64,000 nt of DNA. Source: Bog-473 sp963701955. GTDB lineage: Bacteria; Actinomycetota; Acidimicrobiia; Acidimicrobiales; RAAP-2. The DNA lies in the NCBI GenBank assembly GCA_963701955.1, contig OY969694.1, forward strand, positions 2,232,001 to 2,296,000, in the 5' to 3' direction. The notes beneath the pieces were generated by a model. That model was not told where the DNA came from and searched no databases. It saw only the letters and a list, made by a program, of their open reading frames with translations. Positions 42,573-51,650 of the stretch are shown here, one piece after another. The translations under genes were made by a program, and so were the position numbers. Position 1 is the first letter of the stretch. Each line of letters opens with the position of its first letter.

Positions 42573-44645
42573 TCAGGCAGCCCGCGGGTGGGAGCGGGGG
42601 CGCTGCCGACGTGAACGCCTCCAGGTGCGTACCCACCAGACCAAGAGGACCGCCCCCGCCACCGCGGTGAGCGCCACCCCTACGAACGAGATGGCCGTGG
42701 AGTGCACGGTGAGCACGGTGTGGGCGATGAGCACTTGTCCGTCCGGGGTGTGGAGCGTCACCTCGATCGGCAGCCGGTCTCCCGACGTCCGGGCCTCGGC
42801 GGTGACCCGGACCGAGGTGGTCGGGCGGTCGAGGGTGAGCTGGCGGGTGTTGCCGTCGGGGAAGCGGAACTTGTCACTGGTCAACGTGACCACGACCGTG
42901 ATCGGATACGGCGCCGCGGAGAGCACGGTCACCGGGATGTCCGCCTGCCGGGCCGTGAACGTCACGGTGCGCTCGGTGGCCAGGGTGATCTGCCCTGTGG
43001 CGGCGCCGAAGGCCCGGGCGTAGGCGTTCAGCGCACCGCTGCGCCACGCCGAACTCAGGCCCTGGGCCTCGGTCCCGAGCAGCTGGTCGGCCAGCGTGGT
43101 GACCTCGGGGGCACCCCCGGCCGCCGCGCCGAACGAGGACAGCTGCTGGCGGTCGTCGGCGATGCGCAGGCCGGCGCCGCGGGTGATACCGCGTCCCGCC
43201 GCGCCGGCCTGGAGATGGCGGACCACGGCGTCCCCGTTGCCGCCGGCGGGCACCCGTTCGACGAGCTGGGCCAAGGTGACGGGCTCGAGGGCGGGGTTGT
43301 CCGAGAGCCCGGCCAGGAGCGCGTCGAGGAATGCGGCAGTGGGAACCCAGTGGGGAGGCGGGACCACCACCACCCCCCTGGGTTGGGACAGGTAGGGGTT
43401 CTCGAAGTGGACGAAGGACAGGCCGGCCACGAGCTGTTCGGCGTTGAGGACCGGATCGTTGGGCTGACCCGAGAAGCGCGCGCCGAGGGAGCTGTCGGCG
43501 GCCAGGGCGCTGACCGTGTTCCCGTGACCGAGGTCAAGCGTGAAGGGATGGGCGTACGTGTAGCTGCTGAGGCCCGCCGTGGACAGGTCGGTGTCGCTCA
43601 GCACCAGCTGGTTTGCCCCCGCGGTCTGGAGCCCCGAGGCCAGGTTGGCGGCGTCACCCTGGGAGAGCGCGGCGTTGGTGTCGACCCACAGGCCCGGGGT
43701 GGGCTTGAGCCCAGCGGCCCGCAGCAGCTCGTCGCCGCGGCCGAGCTGGGCCCCGATCTCCCCGGCGATGCCCGCCTCGCTCATCGCGGCCAGGTTGACC
43801 GGTACGTAGGGCTCGTCGACGATCTCGTCGCCCAATCCGGCCAGCTCCTCGTAGGGGTGCAGTTCCTGGCGCGAATGTGTGGGAACGAGCGCAGCCAGGC
43901 CGGCGGGGCTCACGGCCAGTGTCGTGGCGACGCCGCGGTGGGCCGTCAGCGCGGTGGCCTCCTTGGCCGCCCCCGTTCCGGTGACCGGCAGCACCACCCC
44001 GACGCGCAGCGGCCCACCCCTCCCGACCGCGTCGGGCTCCTGGTAGGTCACGAAGGTCGTCAGCCGGGCCAGCGGGGTGGAGTCGCCGTTGGCCAGGAGG
44101 GACACCACGACGGGATAGACGTTGCCGCACGTACCCGTGCCCGGGGTGCAGTCGAGGAAGAACGTCGGGCTGCCGCCCGGGCATGCGCCCGGTTCGTCCG
44201 ACGGTGGAGTGGTGCCCGGGCCGGGGACCACGGTGACGCAGGCATCCGCTCTGGAGCCCGATCCCGAAGGCGTGGCGGGGCCGGTCACCGGCACGGTGGC
44301 GACGCGGAGGAGGGCGATCGTCGTCGGGGTGCCCCCGATGGCCTGTTGGAACTGCGAGGGGTTGTGGAGCCGGCTGTAGAAGGTCAGGCTCACATGGAGG
44401 TCCGAGGCGCTTCCCGCCGCGGCAGACACGCCGAGCGACAGGTCGAACCCGGGTGCGGTCGCGGTGACCCACGGGGTCTGGGAGTTCAGGGTGAGAAGGG
44501 GCGCGGACGTCGGGACGTGGCCGGCCGGACCACGTGCGAGCGAGGCCGCCGACGCGCCGCCCGCTGTGCCGCCGAGGGTGGCGAACAGGGCGGACGCGCC
44601 GATGGCCAGCGTGCAGAGGGCAGACCTGGCCCAGCGCGACGGCAC
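42573..44645 (-). CDS. DUF6049 family secreted membrane-anchored protein
   Basis: A 690-residue protein with a signal peptide (SALCTLAIGASALFATLGG), a long extracytoplasmic part of beta-rich and TIM-like character, and a C-terminal membrane helix (AISFVGVALTAVAGAVLLVWW) followed by an Arg-rich tail. Members (Rv3909 type) always lie between pcnA and murJ in actinobacteria, which suggests a cell-wall role; the function is unknown. GTG start at 44645, divergent from pcnA with only 34 bases between starts. Confidence 0.85.
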   Translation of the reverse strand: MPSRWARSALCTLAIGASALFATLGGTAGGASAASLARGPAGHVPTSAPLLTLNSQTPWVTATAPGFDLSLGVSAAAGSASDLHVSLTFYSRLHNPSQFQQAIGGTPTTIALLRVATVPVTGPATPSGSGSRADACVTVVPGPGTTPPSDEPGACPGGSPTFFLDCTPGTGTCGNVYPVVVSLLANGDSTPLARLTTFVTYQEPDAVGRGGPLRVGVVLPVTGTGAAKEATALTAHRGVATTLAVSPAGLAALVPTHSRQELHPYEELAGLGDEIVDEPYVPVNLAAMSEAGIAGEIGAQLGRGDELLRAAGLKPTPGLWVDTNAALSQGDAANLASGLQTAGANQLVLSDTDLSTAGLSSYTYAHPFTLDLGHGNTVSALAADSSLGARFSGQPNDPVLNAEQLVAGLSFVHFENPYLSQPRGVVVVPPPHWVPTAAFLDALLAGLSDNPALEPVTLAQLVERVPAGGNGDAVVRHLQAGAAGRGITRGAGLRIADDRQQLSSFGAAAGGAPEVTTLADQLLGTEAQGLSSAWRSGALNAYARAFGAATGQITLATERTVTFTARQADIPVTVLSAAPYPITVVVTLTSDKFRFPDGNTRQLTLDRPTTSVRVTAEARTSGDRLPIEVTLHTPDGQVLIAHTVLTVHSTAISFVGVALTAVAGAVLLVWWVRTWRRSRRQRPRSHPRAA

Positions 44646-44679
44646 GGGGAAAGGCTAGAGGGCGCACTACCGTGGGCGG

Positions 44680-46101
44680 GTGCAGTCCACGCCGCCCACG
44701 TCGGTGCCCGAGCGGTTCCGTCCCTATGTCGAGGCCACCGAGGAGATCGCCCGGCGGTTCGCCGCCGCGGGGCGGGCGCTCTACCTGGTCGGAGGCTCGG
44801 TGCGTGATGCACTCTTCCCCGGTGGCGCCGACGACGACGCGGACGTCGACTTGACCACCGATGCCCGTCCTGAGGAGACGGAGCGCCTGGTCAAGGGCTG
44901 GGCGGACGACGTCTGGACCCAGGGTGCCCGTTTCGGGACCATCGGGTGCCGCCGCGGGGGCCTGGTCTACGAGATCACGACGCATCGGGCCGAGGTCTAC
45001 GTGCCCGACTCGCGCAAGCCCGAGGTCAGCTTCGGCGACGACATTCAGGTCGACCTCTCTCGACGGGACTTCACCATCAACGCGCTGGCCCTGCGCCTAC
45101 CCGACATGCAGCTCATCGATCCCTTCGACGGCCTGGGTGATCTGGCCGCCGGCCGACTGCGCACCCCGCTCGATCCCGAGATCTCCTTCGCCGACGACCC
45201 ACTCCGCATGCTGCGCGCGGCGCGCTTCTCGGCGCGCTTCTCGCTCACCCCGGATCCGGCCCTCGTTGCCGCGGCCGAGCGCATGCACGGTCGCCTCTCC
45301 ATCGTCTCGGCCGAGCGCATCCGCGACGAGCTGGACAAGATCGTCATGGTCGACGTGCCGTCGGGGGCTCTGTGGTTCGCCGTGCACACCGGGCTGGCCG
45401 GGGAGTTCCTCCCCGAACTGCCCGCCCTGGCCGTCGAGCAGGACCCCATCCACCGCCACAAGGACGTCCTGGCCCACACCCTGGCGGTGGTCGACAAGAC
45501 CTCCAAGGACAAGACGCTGCGCCTGGCCGCCCTCTTCCACGACGTGGGCAAGCCGCGGACCCGCGCCATCTCCGACGGCGGGGTGAGCTTCCACCACCAT
45601 GAGGTGGTCGGAGCGCGAATGACCAGGGTGCGCATGGAGGCGCTGCGCTATCCGGCCGCCGAGGTCGACACCGTGGTTCGGCTGGTCGAGCTCCATCTGC
45701 GCTTCCACACCTACCGCCTGGGCTGGACCGACAAGGCCGTGCGCCGCTACGTGCGCGACGCCGGGCCGCTCCTCGACGAGCTCAATGAGCTGACCCGTTG
45801 CGACTGCACGACCCGCAACCCCCGCAAGGCCCGCGCGCTGGCCCGTCGCATGGACGAGCTCGAGCTGAGGATCGCCGAGCTGCGCGAGCGCGAGGAGCTC
45901 GACGCCCTGCGTCCGGACCTCGACGGGAACCAGGTCATGGAGCTGCTCGGCATCGGCCCGGGCCGAGCCGTGGGCGACGCGCTCACCTTCCTCATGGAGC
46001 TGCGGCTCGACGAGGGGCCCCTCGGCGAGGAGGAGGCGACGTCCCGGCTCCGGGCCTGGTGGGCGACGCGTCCGTCGCTCGGGACGACGCCCACGGGCTG
46101 A
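44680..46101 (+). CDS. pcnA: CCA tRNA nucleotidyltransferase
   Basis: A 473-residue class II nucleotidyltransferase. LVGGSVRDAL and the Asp pair in DADVDLTTDA form the active site; RRDFTINALAL and the helix DPLRMLRAARFSARF follow; an HD domain (LFHDVGKPR) and a C-terminal helical part close it. It adds CCA to tRNA 3' ends, as the window's tRNA gene requires. Gene name follows the mycobacterial locus. The nudix gene (mutT4) usually next to it is missing. Confidence 0.92.
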   Translation: MQSTPPTSVPERFRPYVEATEEIARRFAAAGRALYLVGGSVRDALFPGGADDDADVDLTTDARPEETERLVKGWADDVWTQGARFGTIGCRRGGLVYEITTHRAEVYVPDSRKPEVSFGDDIQVDLSRRDFTINALALRLPDMQLIDPFDGLGDLAAGRLRTPLDPEISFADDPLRMLRAARFSARFSLTPDPALVAAAERMHGRLSIVSAERIRDELDKIVMVDVPSGALWFAVHTGLAGEFLPELPALAVEQDPIHRHKDVLAHTLAVVDKTSKDKTLRLAALFHDVGKPRTRAISDGGVSFHHHEVVGARMTRVRMEALRYPAAEVDTVVRLVELHLRFHTYRLGWTDKAVRRYVRDAGPLLDELNELTRCDCTTRNPRKARALARRMDELELRIAELREREELDALRPDLDGNQVMELLGIGPGRAVGDALTFLMELRLDEGPLGEEEATSRLRAWWATRPSLGTTPTG

Positions 46102-46108
46102 TGGCCGT

Positions 46109-46901
46109 TCAGGGGCCGACGGAGAGGTCGCCGGGCACGTGCCCGGTCACGCTCAGGCCGCGGTCGAGGACCAGGGTGGCCCCGTTGAAGCCTGCTGCGC
46201 CCGCCGAGGCCAGGTAGGCCACGGCCCTCGCCACGTCGTGCGAGGTGGGCGGCCGCCCACCCGTGGCCCCGCGGACGCGGTCGCCGATCCGAGGGTCATT
46301 GAGGAGCGGGCGCGGACGCGTTGGTCTCGATGAACCCGAGGAGCAAGGTGTTGGCGCTGATCCCGCGGTGCCCGTAGTCCACCGCCACCTGGCGGGAGAG
46401 TCCGCACAGGGCCGCCTTGCTCGTGGCGTAGCTCAGCTCCCCGGGCCGCGGTGTGATCGCCTCCACCGAGGACATGGTCACGAACGTCCCGCCGTGTTCG
46501 CCCATGGCGGGAATGCCGTACTTGAAACACCAGAAGACGCTGTGGACGTTGGCCCGCAGGAAGTACTCGAAGTCCTCGGTGCGCAGGTCGACCACCGAGG
46601 CGTCGCGCGCCACGACGTCGGTGGCCGCAGCGTTGTTGACCACGACGTCGATGGTGCCTACCCTCCGGCGGACCTCCCCGAAGAGCTCCGCCACCTGATC
46701 CTCGACGGAGAGATCGCACGGTATGAAGGTGCCGCGGCCGCCCGCCCCGGTGATGTCGGCCACCACCCGCGCACCGCGCTCGGGGTTGCGCCCGACGACG
46801 AACACCTCGGCTCCACGTTCGGCCAGGTGCACCGCGGTGACCTTCCCGATGCCCCGGGTGGCCCCGGTGACGACGACCGAGGTGTCGTGGAGGTCGTCCA
46901 T
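46109..46901 (-). pseudogene. SDR family oxidoreductase, frameshifted near the C-terminus
   Basis: The first 200 residues are a good classical SDR: VVVTGATRGIGK, VNNAA, catalytic Ser in MSSVEA and the YATSK pair, then a stop at 46296 right after GFIETNASAPAPQ. In another frame, from about 46310, the family C-terminus continues (LLNDPRIGDRVRG, VARAVAYLASAGAAGFNG, ATLVLDRGLSVTG) to a stop at 46109. One small indel joins them to about 263 residues, the normal SDR length. It is convergent with pcnA, seven bases away. Sequencing error or recent mutation. Confidence 0.75.
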
Positions 46902-46933
46902 GTCAGGCGGCCGCGCCGATTGCCCCGTGCCGG

Positions 46934-48070
46934 TCAGTCGGCCGGCCAGGTCGCCTGGGGCTCGCCCGCGGCGAACCCCTCGACCAGGGCGTGTGCCACG
47001 TCATCGTGGTACTGCACAGGCGGCGACTTCATGAAGTAGGAGGACGGGCCGAGAAGCGGGCCACCGATGCCGCGGTCGAGCGCCAGCTTGGCGCAGCGCA
47101 CGGCGTCGATGATGACGCCGGCCGAGTTTGGGGAGTCCCAGACCTCGAGCTTGAGCTCGAGGTTGAGCGGCACGTCGCCGAAGTTGCGGCCCTCCATGCG
47201 GATGTAGGCCCACTTGCGGTCCTTCAGCCACGGGACGTGGTCTGAGGGGCCCACGTGGACGTCGTCGGCGTCGAGCACGTTGTCCTCGAGCTGGCTGGTG
47301 ACGGCCTGGGTCTTCGAGATCTTCTTCGACTCGAGCCGCTCGCGCTCGAGCATGTTCTTGAAGTCCATGTTTCCGCCGAAGTTGAGCTGGTAGGTGTGGT
47401 CGAGGGCCAGGCCGCGGTCCTCGAAGAGGCGGGTGAGGATGCGGTGGACGATGGTCGAGCCCACCTGGCTCTTGATGTCGTCACCGACGATCGGGACCCC
47501 GGCGTCGCGGAACCGGCGCGCCCATTCGGGGTCCGAGGCGATGAAGACCGGGATGGCATTGACAAAGGCCACGCCCGCCTCGAGGCAGGCCTCGGCGTAG
47601 TGGCGCTGGGCCTGTTCGGACCCGACCGGGAGGTAGGAGACGAGGACGTCGGCCCGGGCCTCGCGCAGAGCGGCGGCCACGTCGACCGGCTCGGCCGGTG
47701 ACTCCTCGACCAGCTCCCGGTAGTAGTGACCGAGGCCGTCGAGCGTCGGACCGCGCTGCACCGTCACGCCCGTCTCGCCGACCTCGGCGAAGCGCACCGT
47801 GTTGTTCAACCCCGCCCCGATGGCCTTGCCCAGATCGGTTCCCACCTTGGCCTGATCCACGTCGAAGGCGACGACCGGTACCAGGTCCCGCACGTGATAC
47901 CCGCCCAGCTCGACGTGCATCAGTCCCGGCACGACGTCGTCGGGATCGGCGTCGCGGTAGTAGACGGTTCCCTGGACGAGCGAGCTGGCGCAATTGCCCA
48001 CACCGGCAATGGCCAGGCGGATCTGGCCGGGCTGGCTGGTCGGGCTGGACGGGCTGGTCCGAGTGGGCAT
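46934..48070 (-). CDS. ino1: Inositol-3-phosphate synthase
   Basis: A 378-residue myo-inositol-1-phosphate synthase: NAD site AIAGVGNCASSLVQG, and the family core QLNFGGNMDFKNMLERER, KISKTQAVTSQL. It turns glucose-6-phosphate into inositol phosphate for phosphatidylinositol and mycothiol, an actinobacterial hallmark. It follows the PadR gene by 36 bases on the same strand, the order of Rv0047c-Rv0046c, and is probably controlled by it. Confidence 0.94.
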   Translation of the reverse strand: MPTRTSPSSPTSQPGQIRLAIAGVGNCASSLVQGTVYYRDADPDDVVPGLMHVELGGYHVRDLVPVVAFDVDQAKVGTDLGKAIGAGLNNTVRFAEVGETGVTVQRGPTLDGLGHYYRELVEESPAEPVDVAAALREARADVLVSYLPVGSEQAQRHYAEACLEAGVAFVNAIPVFIASDPEWARRFRDAGVPIVGDDIKSQVGSTIVHRILTRLFEDRGLALDHTYQLNFGGNMDFKNMLERERLESKKISKTQAVTSQLEDNVLDADDVHVGPSDHVPWLKDRKWAYIRMEGRNFGDVPLNLELKLEVWDSPNSAGVIIDAVRCAKLALDRGIGGPLLGPSSYFMKSPPVQYHDDVAHALVEGFAAGEPQATWPAD

Positions 48071-48106
48071 GGACGGGTCTCCTTGTGAGTGGGTCGTGGT
48101 CGAGGG

Positions 48107-48733
48107 TCAGGTCGCCGATGCCGGATCGGCCACGGCGAGTGAGGCGCGTTCGGAGGCGATGAGGGTGTCGAGCCAGCTGATGTCGCGGGCAACGCCGTCG
48201 GCCGTGTGCTGGACCACGGAGCGGGCGTACACGTCAAGGTCGGCCCGGCCCGACTCCACCTCGGCCTGCCGCTGGACCAGCTGGGCCCGCCGCCGTTCGA
48301 GAAGGGCCAGGCGGGCCTGGGGGGGCAGGTGGCGCGCGAAGGCGAGGCGCAGCGAGAAGCTGCGCGCGTCGTCCGCCGGGCCTCCTCCCGCCAACAGGTC
48401 GGCGAACTGCTGGCGACCCAGGTCGGTGATCCGGTAGACCTTGCGGCCGCGCCGGGCCCGGGCCGGCGAGTGACGCCGGGCCCGCAGCACGGCGAGCTCA
48501 CCGCTCAGCGAGCCCGTCGGGGGCGTGGGCGCGGGTGCCACCGCGCCCGGAGCGGGTGCGCCGGCTTCGGTGGCCACAACCGCCCCGGTCTTCTCCAATC
48601 GGGTCAGCGCCGGGTAGATGGATCCGAACGAGACGTTGGCCAGGAGACCGAGGTGCTCGCGGAGCCGCCGGCGGATCTCGTAGCCGTGGAGGTCGCGCTC
48701 CGAGAGGAGGCCGAGGATGGCCAGGTCCAACAT
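48107..48733 (-). CDS. PadR family transcriptional regulator
   Basis: A 208-residue PadR protein. The winged helix is intact (LAILGLLSERDLHGYEI, GSIYPALTRLEKTGAV, KVYRITDLGRQQFADLL), with an Ala/Pro/Gly insert in the wing, and a C-terminal helical dimer domain. ATG 48733 starts at the family N-terminus MLDLAIL; the longer frame to 48973 is rejected. A perfect palindrome lies nine bases upstream of the ATG, so it very likely represses its own operon with ino1. Confidence 0.9.
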   Translation of the reverse strand: MLDLAILGLLSERDLHGYEIRRRLREHLGLLANVSFGSIYPALTRLEKTGAVVATEAGAPAPGAVAPAPTPPTGSLSGELAVLRARRHSPARARRGRKVYRITDLGRQQFADLLAGGGPADDARSFSLRLAFARHLPPQARLALLERRRAQLVQRQAEVESGRADLDVYARSVVQHTADGVARDISWLDTLIASERASLAVADPASAT

Positions 48734-48742
48734 GAGAGGAAG

Positions 48743-48759
48743 TATATCGATTCGATATA
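48743..48759. promoter_or_regulatory. Palindromic PadR operator
   Basis: TATATCGATTCGATATA: two perfect 8-base arms around one central base, in an otherwise GC-rich region. It overlaps the expected promoter or leader of the PadR gene, ending nine bases before its ATG. A/T-rich palindromes of this kind are typical PadR sites. Binding by this PadR is inference. Confidence 0.75.
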
Positions 48760-48857
48760 GCGCCGTGTCGGAGTTCGTCACGCAACGGTCGCGAACCGGT
48801 CTGATCCGCCACAGATGATGGTGACTGCTCGGAGTCGACGGCGGTAGCCTGGCCGCC

Positions 48858-49295
48858 GTGTCCGTCACCTCGGAGCCGAGGTCGCCCTCCAGGGCCGTCA
48901 GCCCCGGTGTCACCGCCCAGGTGGAGTACCGGATCGTGCGCAACGGCGTGGTCCGGCAGGTGGAGCAGGGCAAGGTGCTCCGGGACGATGTGTGTGACGC
49001 TCACCCCGAGCTGCTGCGGGCGGCGCGCAATGTGGGTCGGCCGACCAAGGAGGTCTGCCCGATCTGCGACGAGGGACGGCTGGTGACCGTCACCTTCGTC
49101 TTCGGGGCCAAGCTTCCTCCCGGCGGGCGCTGCCCGGGCACGGCCTCTGAGCTCAAGGCGCTGTGCCGGCGTCCCGAGCCTGTGCTCTGCTACGAGGTCG
49201 AGGTGTGCCCTGCGTGCGCCTGGCACCACCTCATGCGCAAGTACCCCGCCGGTGGAGGCCGAGCACGCACGAAGAAGTCGGGGGATCCGCGGTGA
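48858..49295 (+). CDS. DUF5318 zinc-ribbon-like protein
   Basis: A 145-residue soluble protein with two Cys pairs that could hold zinc: CPICDEG near residue 67 and CPACAWHHL near 119. It matches the DUF5318 family (Rv0049 type) by its core VEYRIVRNGVVRQVEQGK and location after padR. Function unknown. Its stop overlaps the GTG of panB. The start GTG 48858 is 124 bases from the divergent PadR gene, so the palindromic operator lies between both. Confidence 0.8.
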   Translation: MSVTSEPRSPSRAVSPGVTAQVEYRIVRNGVVRQVEQGKVLRDDVCDAHPELLRAARNVGRPTKEVCPICDEGRLVTVTFVFGAKLPPGGRCPGTASELKALCRRPEPVLCYEVEVCPACAWHHLMRKYPAGGGRARTKKSGDPR

Positions 49296-50131
49296 GCGAG
49301 GGGCCGGTCACGGTCCCCACCGTCCGGTCGCGCAAGCGGCGAGAGGGGGCGGAGCCCCTCGTGATGGTCACGGCCTACGACGAGCCCAGCGCACGCATCG
49401 TCTCCGACGCGGGGGCCGACATCATCCTCGTGGGCGACTCGGTGGCCAACACGGTGCTCGGCCACGCGGACACGCTGCACGTCGACATGGACGTGATGGC
49501 GCACCACACCGCCGCGGTGGCCCGGGCCGAACCGCGCTGCCTGATCGTCGGCGACATGCCGTGGATGAGCTACCACCTCACGCCGGTCGACGCGGTGCGC
49601 AACGCCGCCACGCTGATCCGTGCCGGGGCACGCGCCGTCAAGCTCGAGGGTGGGCGCGCCCGGTTGGAGGTGGTCGAGGCGATCGTGCGAGCCGAGATCC
49701 CGGTCATGGGCCACCTGGGACTCACCCCCCAGTCGGTGCTGCCCATGGGCGGGTTCCGGGTCCAGGGCAAGAGCGCGGACGCCGCCGCCGCGCTGCTCGA
49801 CGCGGCCAAGGCGCTCAGCGCGGCCGGCTGCTTCGCCTTCGTGATCGAGGGCGTGCCAGACGTGGTGGGGGCCAAGGTCACCGACGCCCTCGACGTGCCC
49901 ACGATCGGGATCGGGGCCGGGCCGGCCTGTGACGGCCAGGTCCTCGTCTTCCACGATCTCCTCGGACTGGGTCGGGGCACGCCGCCCAAGTTCGTGCGCC
50001 AGTACGCGGACCTCGGCCGGATCGCCACGGAGGCCATCGCCGCCTTCGCCTCCGATGTGCGCAGCGGGAGCTTTCCGGGCGACCAGGAGAGCTACCACGT
50101 GCCCCCGGGCCTGGAGGACTCCCTGGGTTGA
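49292..50131 (+). CDS. panB: 3-Methyl-2-oxobutanoate hydroxymethyltransferase
   Basis: A 279-residue PanB: TAYDEPSARIVSDAGAD, GDSVANTVLGH, VGDMPWMSY, AVKLEGG, MGHLGLTPQSV and IGIGAGPACDGQVLV, all family motifs in order. It makes ketopantoate for pantothenate and CoA. The GTG start overlaps the DUF5318 stop by four bases. No other pan genes are in the window. Confidence 0.94.
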   Translation: MSEGPVTVPTVRSRKRREGAEPLVMVTAYDEPSARIVSDAGADIILVGDSVANTVLGHADTLHVDMDVMAHHTAAVARAEPRCLIVGDMPWMSYHLTPVDAVRNAATLIRAGARAVKLEGGRARLEVVEAIVRAEIPVMGHLGLTPQSVLPMGGFRVQGKSADAAAALLDAAKALSAAGCFAFVIEGVPDVVGAKVTDALDVPTIGIGAGPACDGQVLVFHDLLGLGRGTPPKFVRQYADLGRIATEAIAAFASDVRSGSFPGDQESYHVPPGLEDSLG

Positions 50132-50247
50132 GGCCCGGCCGGGCGCCCTGGGTGTCGGGCTGTGACTAGGATGGCCGCCTTCACCACACCCTGCTCCTGA
50201 CCGCCAGGAGCCCGGGCTCGCCCGGTCCAGAGGGAGGTACGCGGCCC

Positions 50248-50583
50248 ATGCGGCCATACGAAGTCATGGCCATCTTCGAGGCCACCACGGAACCGAGCGC
50301 GATTCAGGGCGAGCTCGACCGCGCCCTGGAGGTCATCCGGACCAACGGCGGTAACCCCGGTGCCATCGACCGCTGGGGCCGGCGCACCTTTGCCTACGAG
50401 GTGAACCACAAGCGCGAGGGCTACTACGTCGTGGTCGAATTCACCGGTGAGCCCGAGACCGTGGCCGCTCTCGACCGCATGCTCGGCCTGGCCGACGAGG
50501 TGGTGCGCCACAAGGTCGTCCGACTGCCCGAGGGCCTCGCCCCGGCGGCCGCCGCGGCGGCGTCCGACCCGGCAGCCGGGTGA
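50248..50583 (+). CDS. rpsF: 30S ribosomal protein S6
   Basis: A 111-residue S6 with MRPYEVMAIFEAT at the start, the RNA-contact strand RRTFAYEVNHKREGYY and an Ala-rich tail. GGGAGG precedes the ATG. The 116-base leader holds a GAGCCCGGGCTC palindrome; I could not recognise the S6:S18 autoregulatory hairpin with confidence. First gene of the S6-SSB-S18-L9 operon. Confidence 0.94.
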   Translation: MRPYEVMAIFEATTEPSAIQGELDRALEVIRTNGGNPGAIDRWGRRTFAYEVNHKREGYYVVVEFTGEPETVAALDRMLGLADEVVRHKVVRLPEGLAPAAAAAASDPAAG

Positions 50584-50605
50584 GGGTGGGGGAGAGGAGC
50601 GAGAG

Positions 50606-51076
50606 ATGGCTTCAGACAACAGCGTGACGCTCGTGGGCAACGTGACCCGGGATCCCGAGCTGCGCTTCACCAACACGGGCCAGGCCAACGTCACCTTCGG
50701 CCTGGCCGTCAACCGGCGTTGGCAGAACCGCCAGACCCAGGAGTGGGAGGAGGCAACCTCCTTCTTCGACGTCGTCTGCTGGCGTGAGATGGCGGAGAAC
50801 GTGAGCGAGTCCATCACCCGCGGCGCGCGCGTGATGGTGGCCGGACGCCTCGAACAGAGGAGCTGGGAGACCCAGGAAGGTGACCGGCGTTCCAAGGTCG
50901 AGGTGGTGGCCGACGAGATCGGCCCGTCGCTGCGCTGGGCCACGGCGCAGGTGACCAAGAACGAACGGCGCGGGCCCGGCGACGGTGGGGCCCCGCGGGG
51001 CGGAGGCCGCCCGGCCCCCGCGACCCCGCCGCCGGCGGAGAGCGGTGGCTACGGATTCGACGAGGAGCCCTTCTGA
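50606..51076 (+). CDS. ssb: Single-stranded DNA-binding protein
   Basis: A 156-residue SSB. The OB-fold (VTLVGNVTRDPELRFTNTG, WREMAENVSESITRGARVMV) is followed by a Gly/Pro-rich tail that ends in the partner-binding tip DEEPF. ATG 50606 follows GGAGAGGAGCGAGAG. Its last base is the first base of the rpsR start. Confidence 0.95.
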   Translation: MASDNSVTLVGNVTRDPELRFTNTGQANVTFGLAVNRRWQNRQTQEWEEATSFFDVVCWREMAENVSESITRGARVMVAGRLEQRSWETQEGDRRSKVEVVADEIGPSLRWATAQVTKNERRGPGDGGAPRGGGRPAPATPPPAESGGYGFDEEPF

Positions 51077-51650
51077 TGGCACGGAACAACCAGCGCGGTG
51101 GATCGACGGCGCGACGGACCCCAAAGGATCTCGGTCGGCGGGTGAAGAAGAAGCCCTGCGCGCTGTGCCGCGACAAGGTCGAGTGGGTCGACTACAAGGA
51201 CGTCCACATGCTGCGCAAGTACATGAGCGACCGCGGCAAGATCCGTTCGCGCCGGGTGACCGGTAACTGCGCCCAGCACCAGCGTGCGCTGGCCCAGGCG
51301 ATCAAGACGGCTCGTGAGCTCGTCTTGCTGCCCTACACCCAGCGGACCGTGACCGAACGGCCGGGCGGCCGCGGTGGCGGACGTGACGGTGGCCGGGACC
51401 GGGGTGACCGCTTCGGTGGTGACGGGCCCGGTCGCACAGGTGCGGGCCCGCGGCGCGGGGCGACTCGGCCGGGGGCGACTCGGCCGGGGGGGATCGTGGT
51501 GAGACCGGTTCGGCCGGAGCCGAGAGCGACGCCGGGGTCGAGACGATCGAGGACGTGCAGGGACTGGCCGTCGAGGGTCTGGGCGCGGCGGACGCGGGGG
51601 TGGCCGAGGTGGGCCTGCCCGGTGCGGGTGAGGACGGATCGGGCGCATGA
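51076..51650 (+). CDS. rpsR: 30S ribosomal protein S18 with C-terminal extension (probable frameshift)
   Basis: Residues 1-90 are a normal S18, with PCALCRDKVEWVDYKDV, RKYMSDRGKIRSRRVTG and HQRALAQAIKTARELVLLP. A Gly/Arg/Asp-rich stretch follows. In the S18 frame the ORF would run on as Arg-rich text to 51810, deep into rplI. In the next frame from about 51460 the sequence codes a regular acidic tail (DSAGGDSAGGDRGETGS, AESDAGVETIEDVQGLAVEG) that ends with TGA at 51648-51650, overlapping the rplI ATG. One indel near 51455 would give an S18 of about 190 residues coupled to L9. I give that end. Confidence 0.75.
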
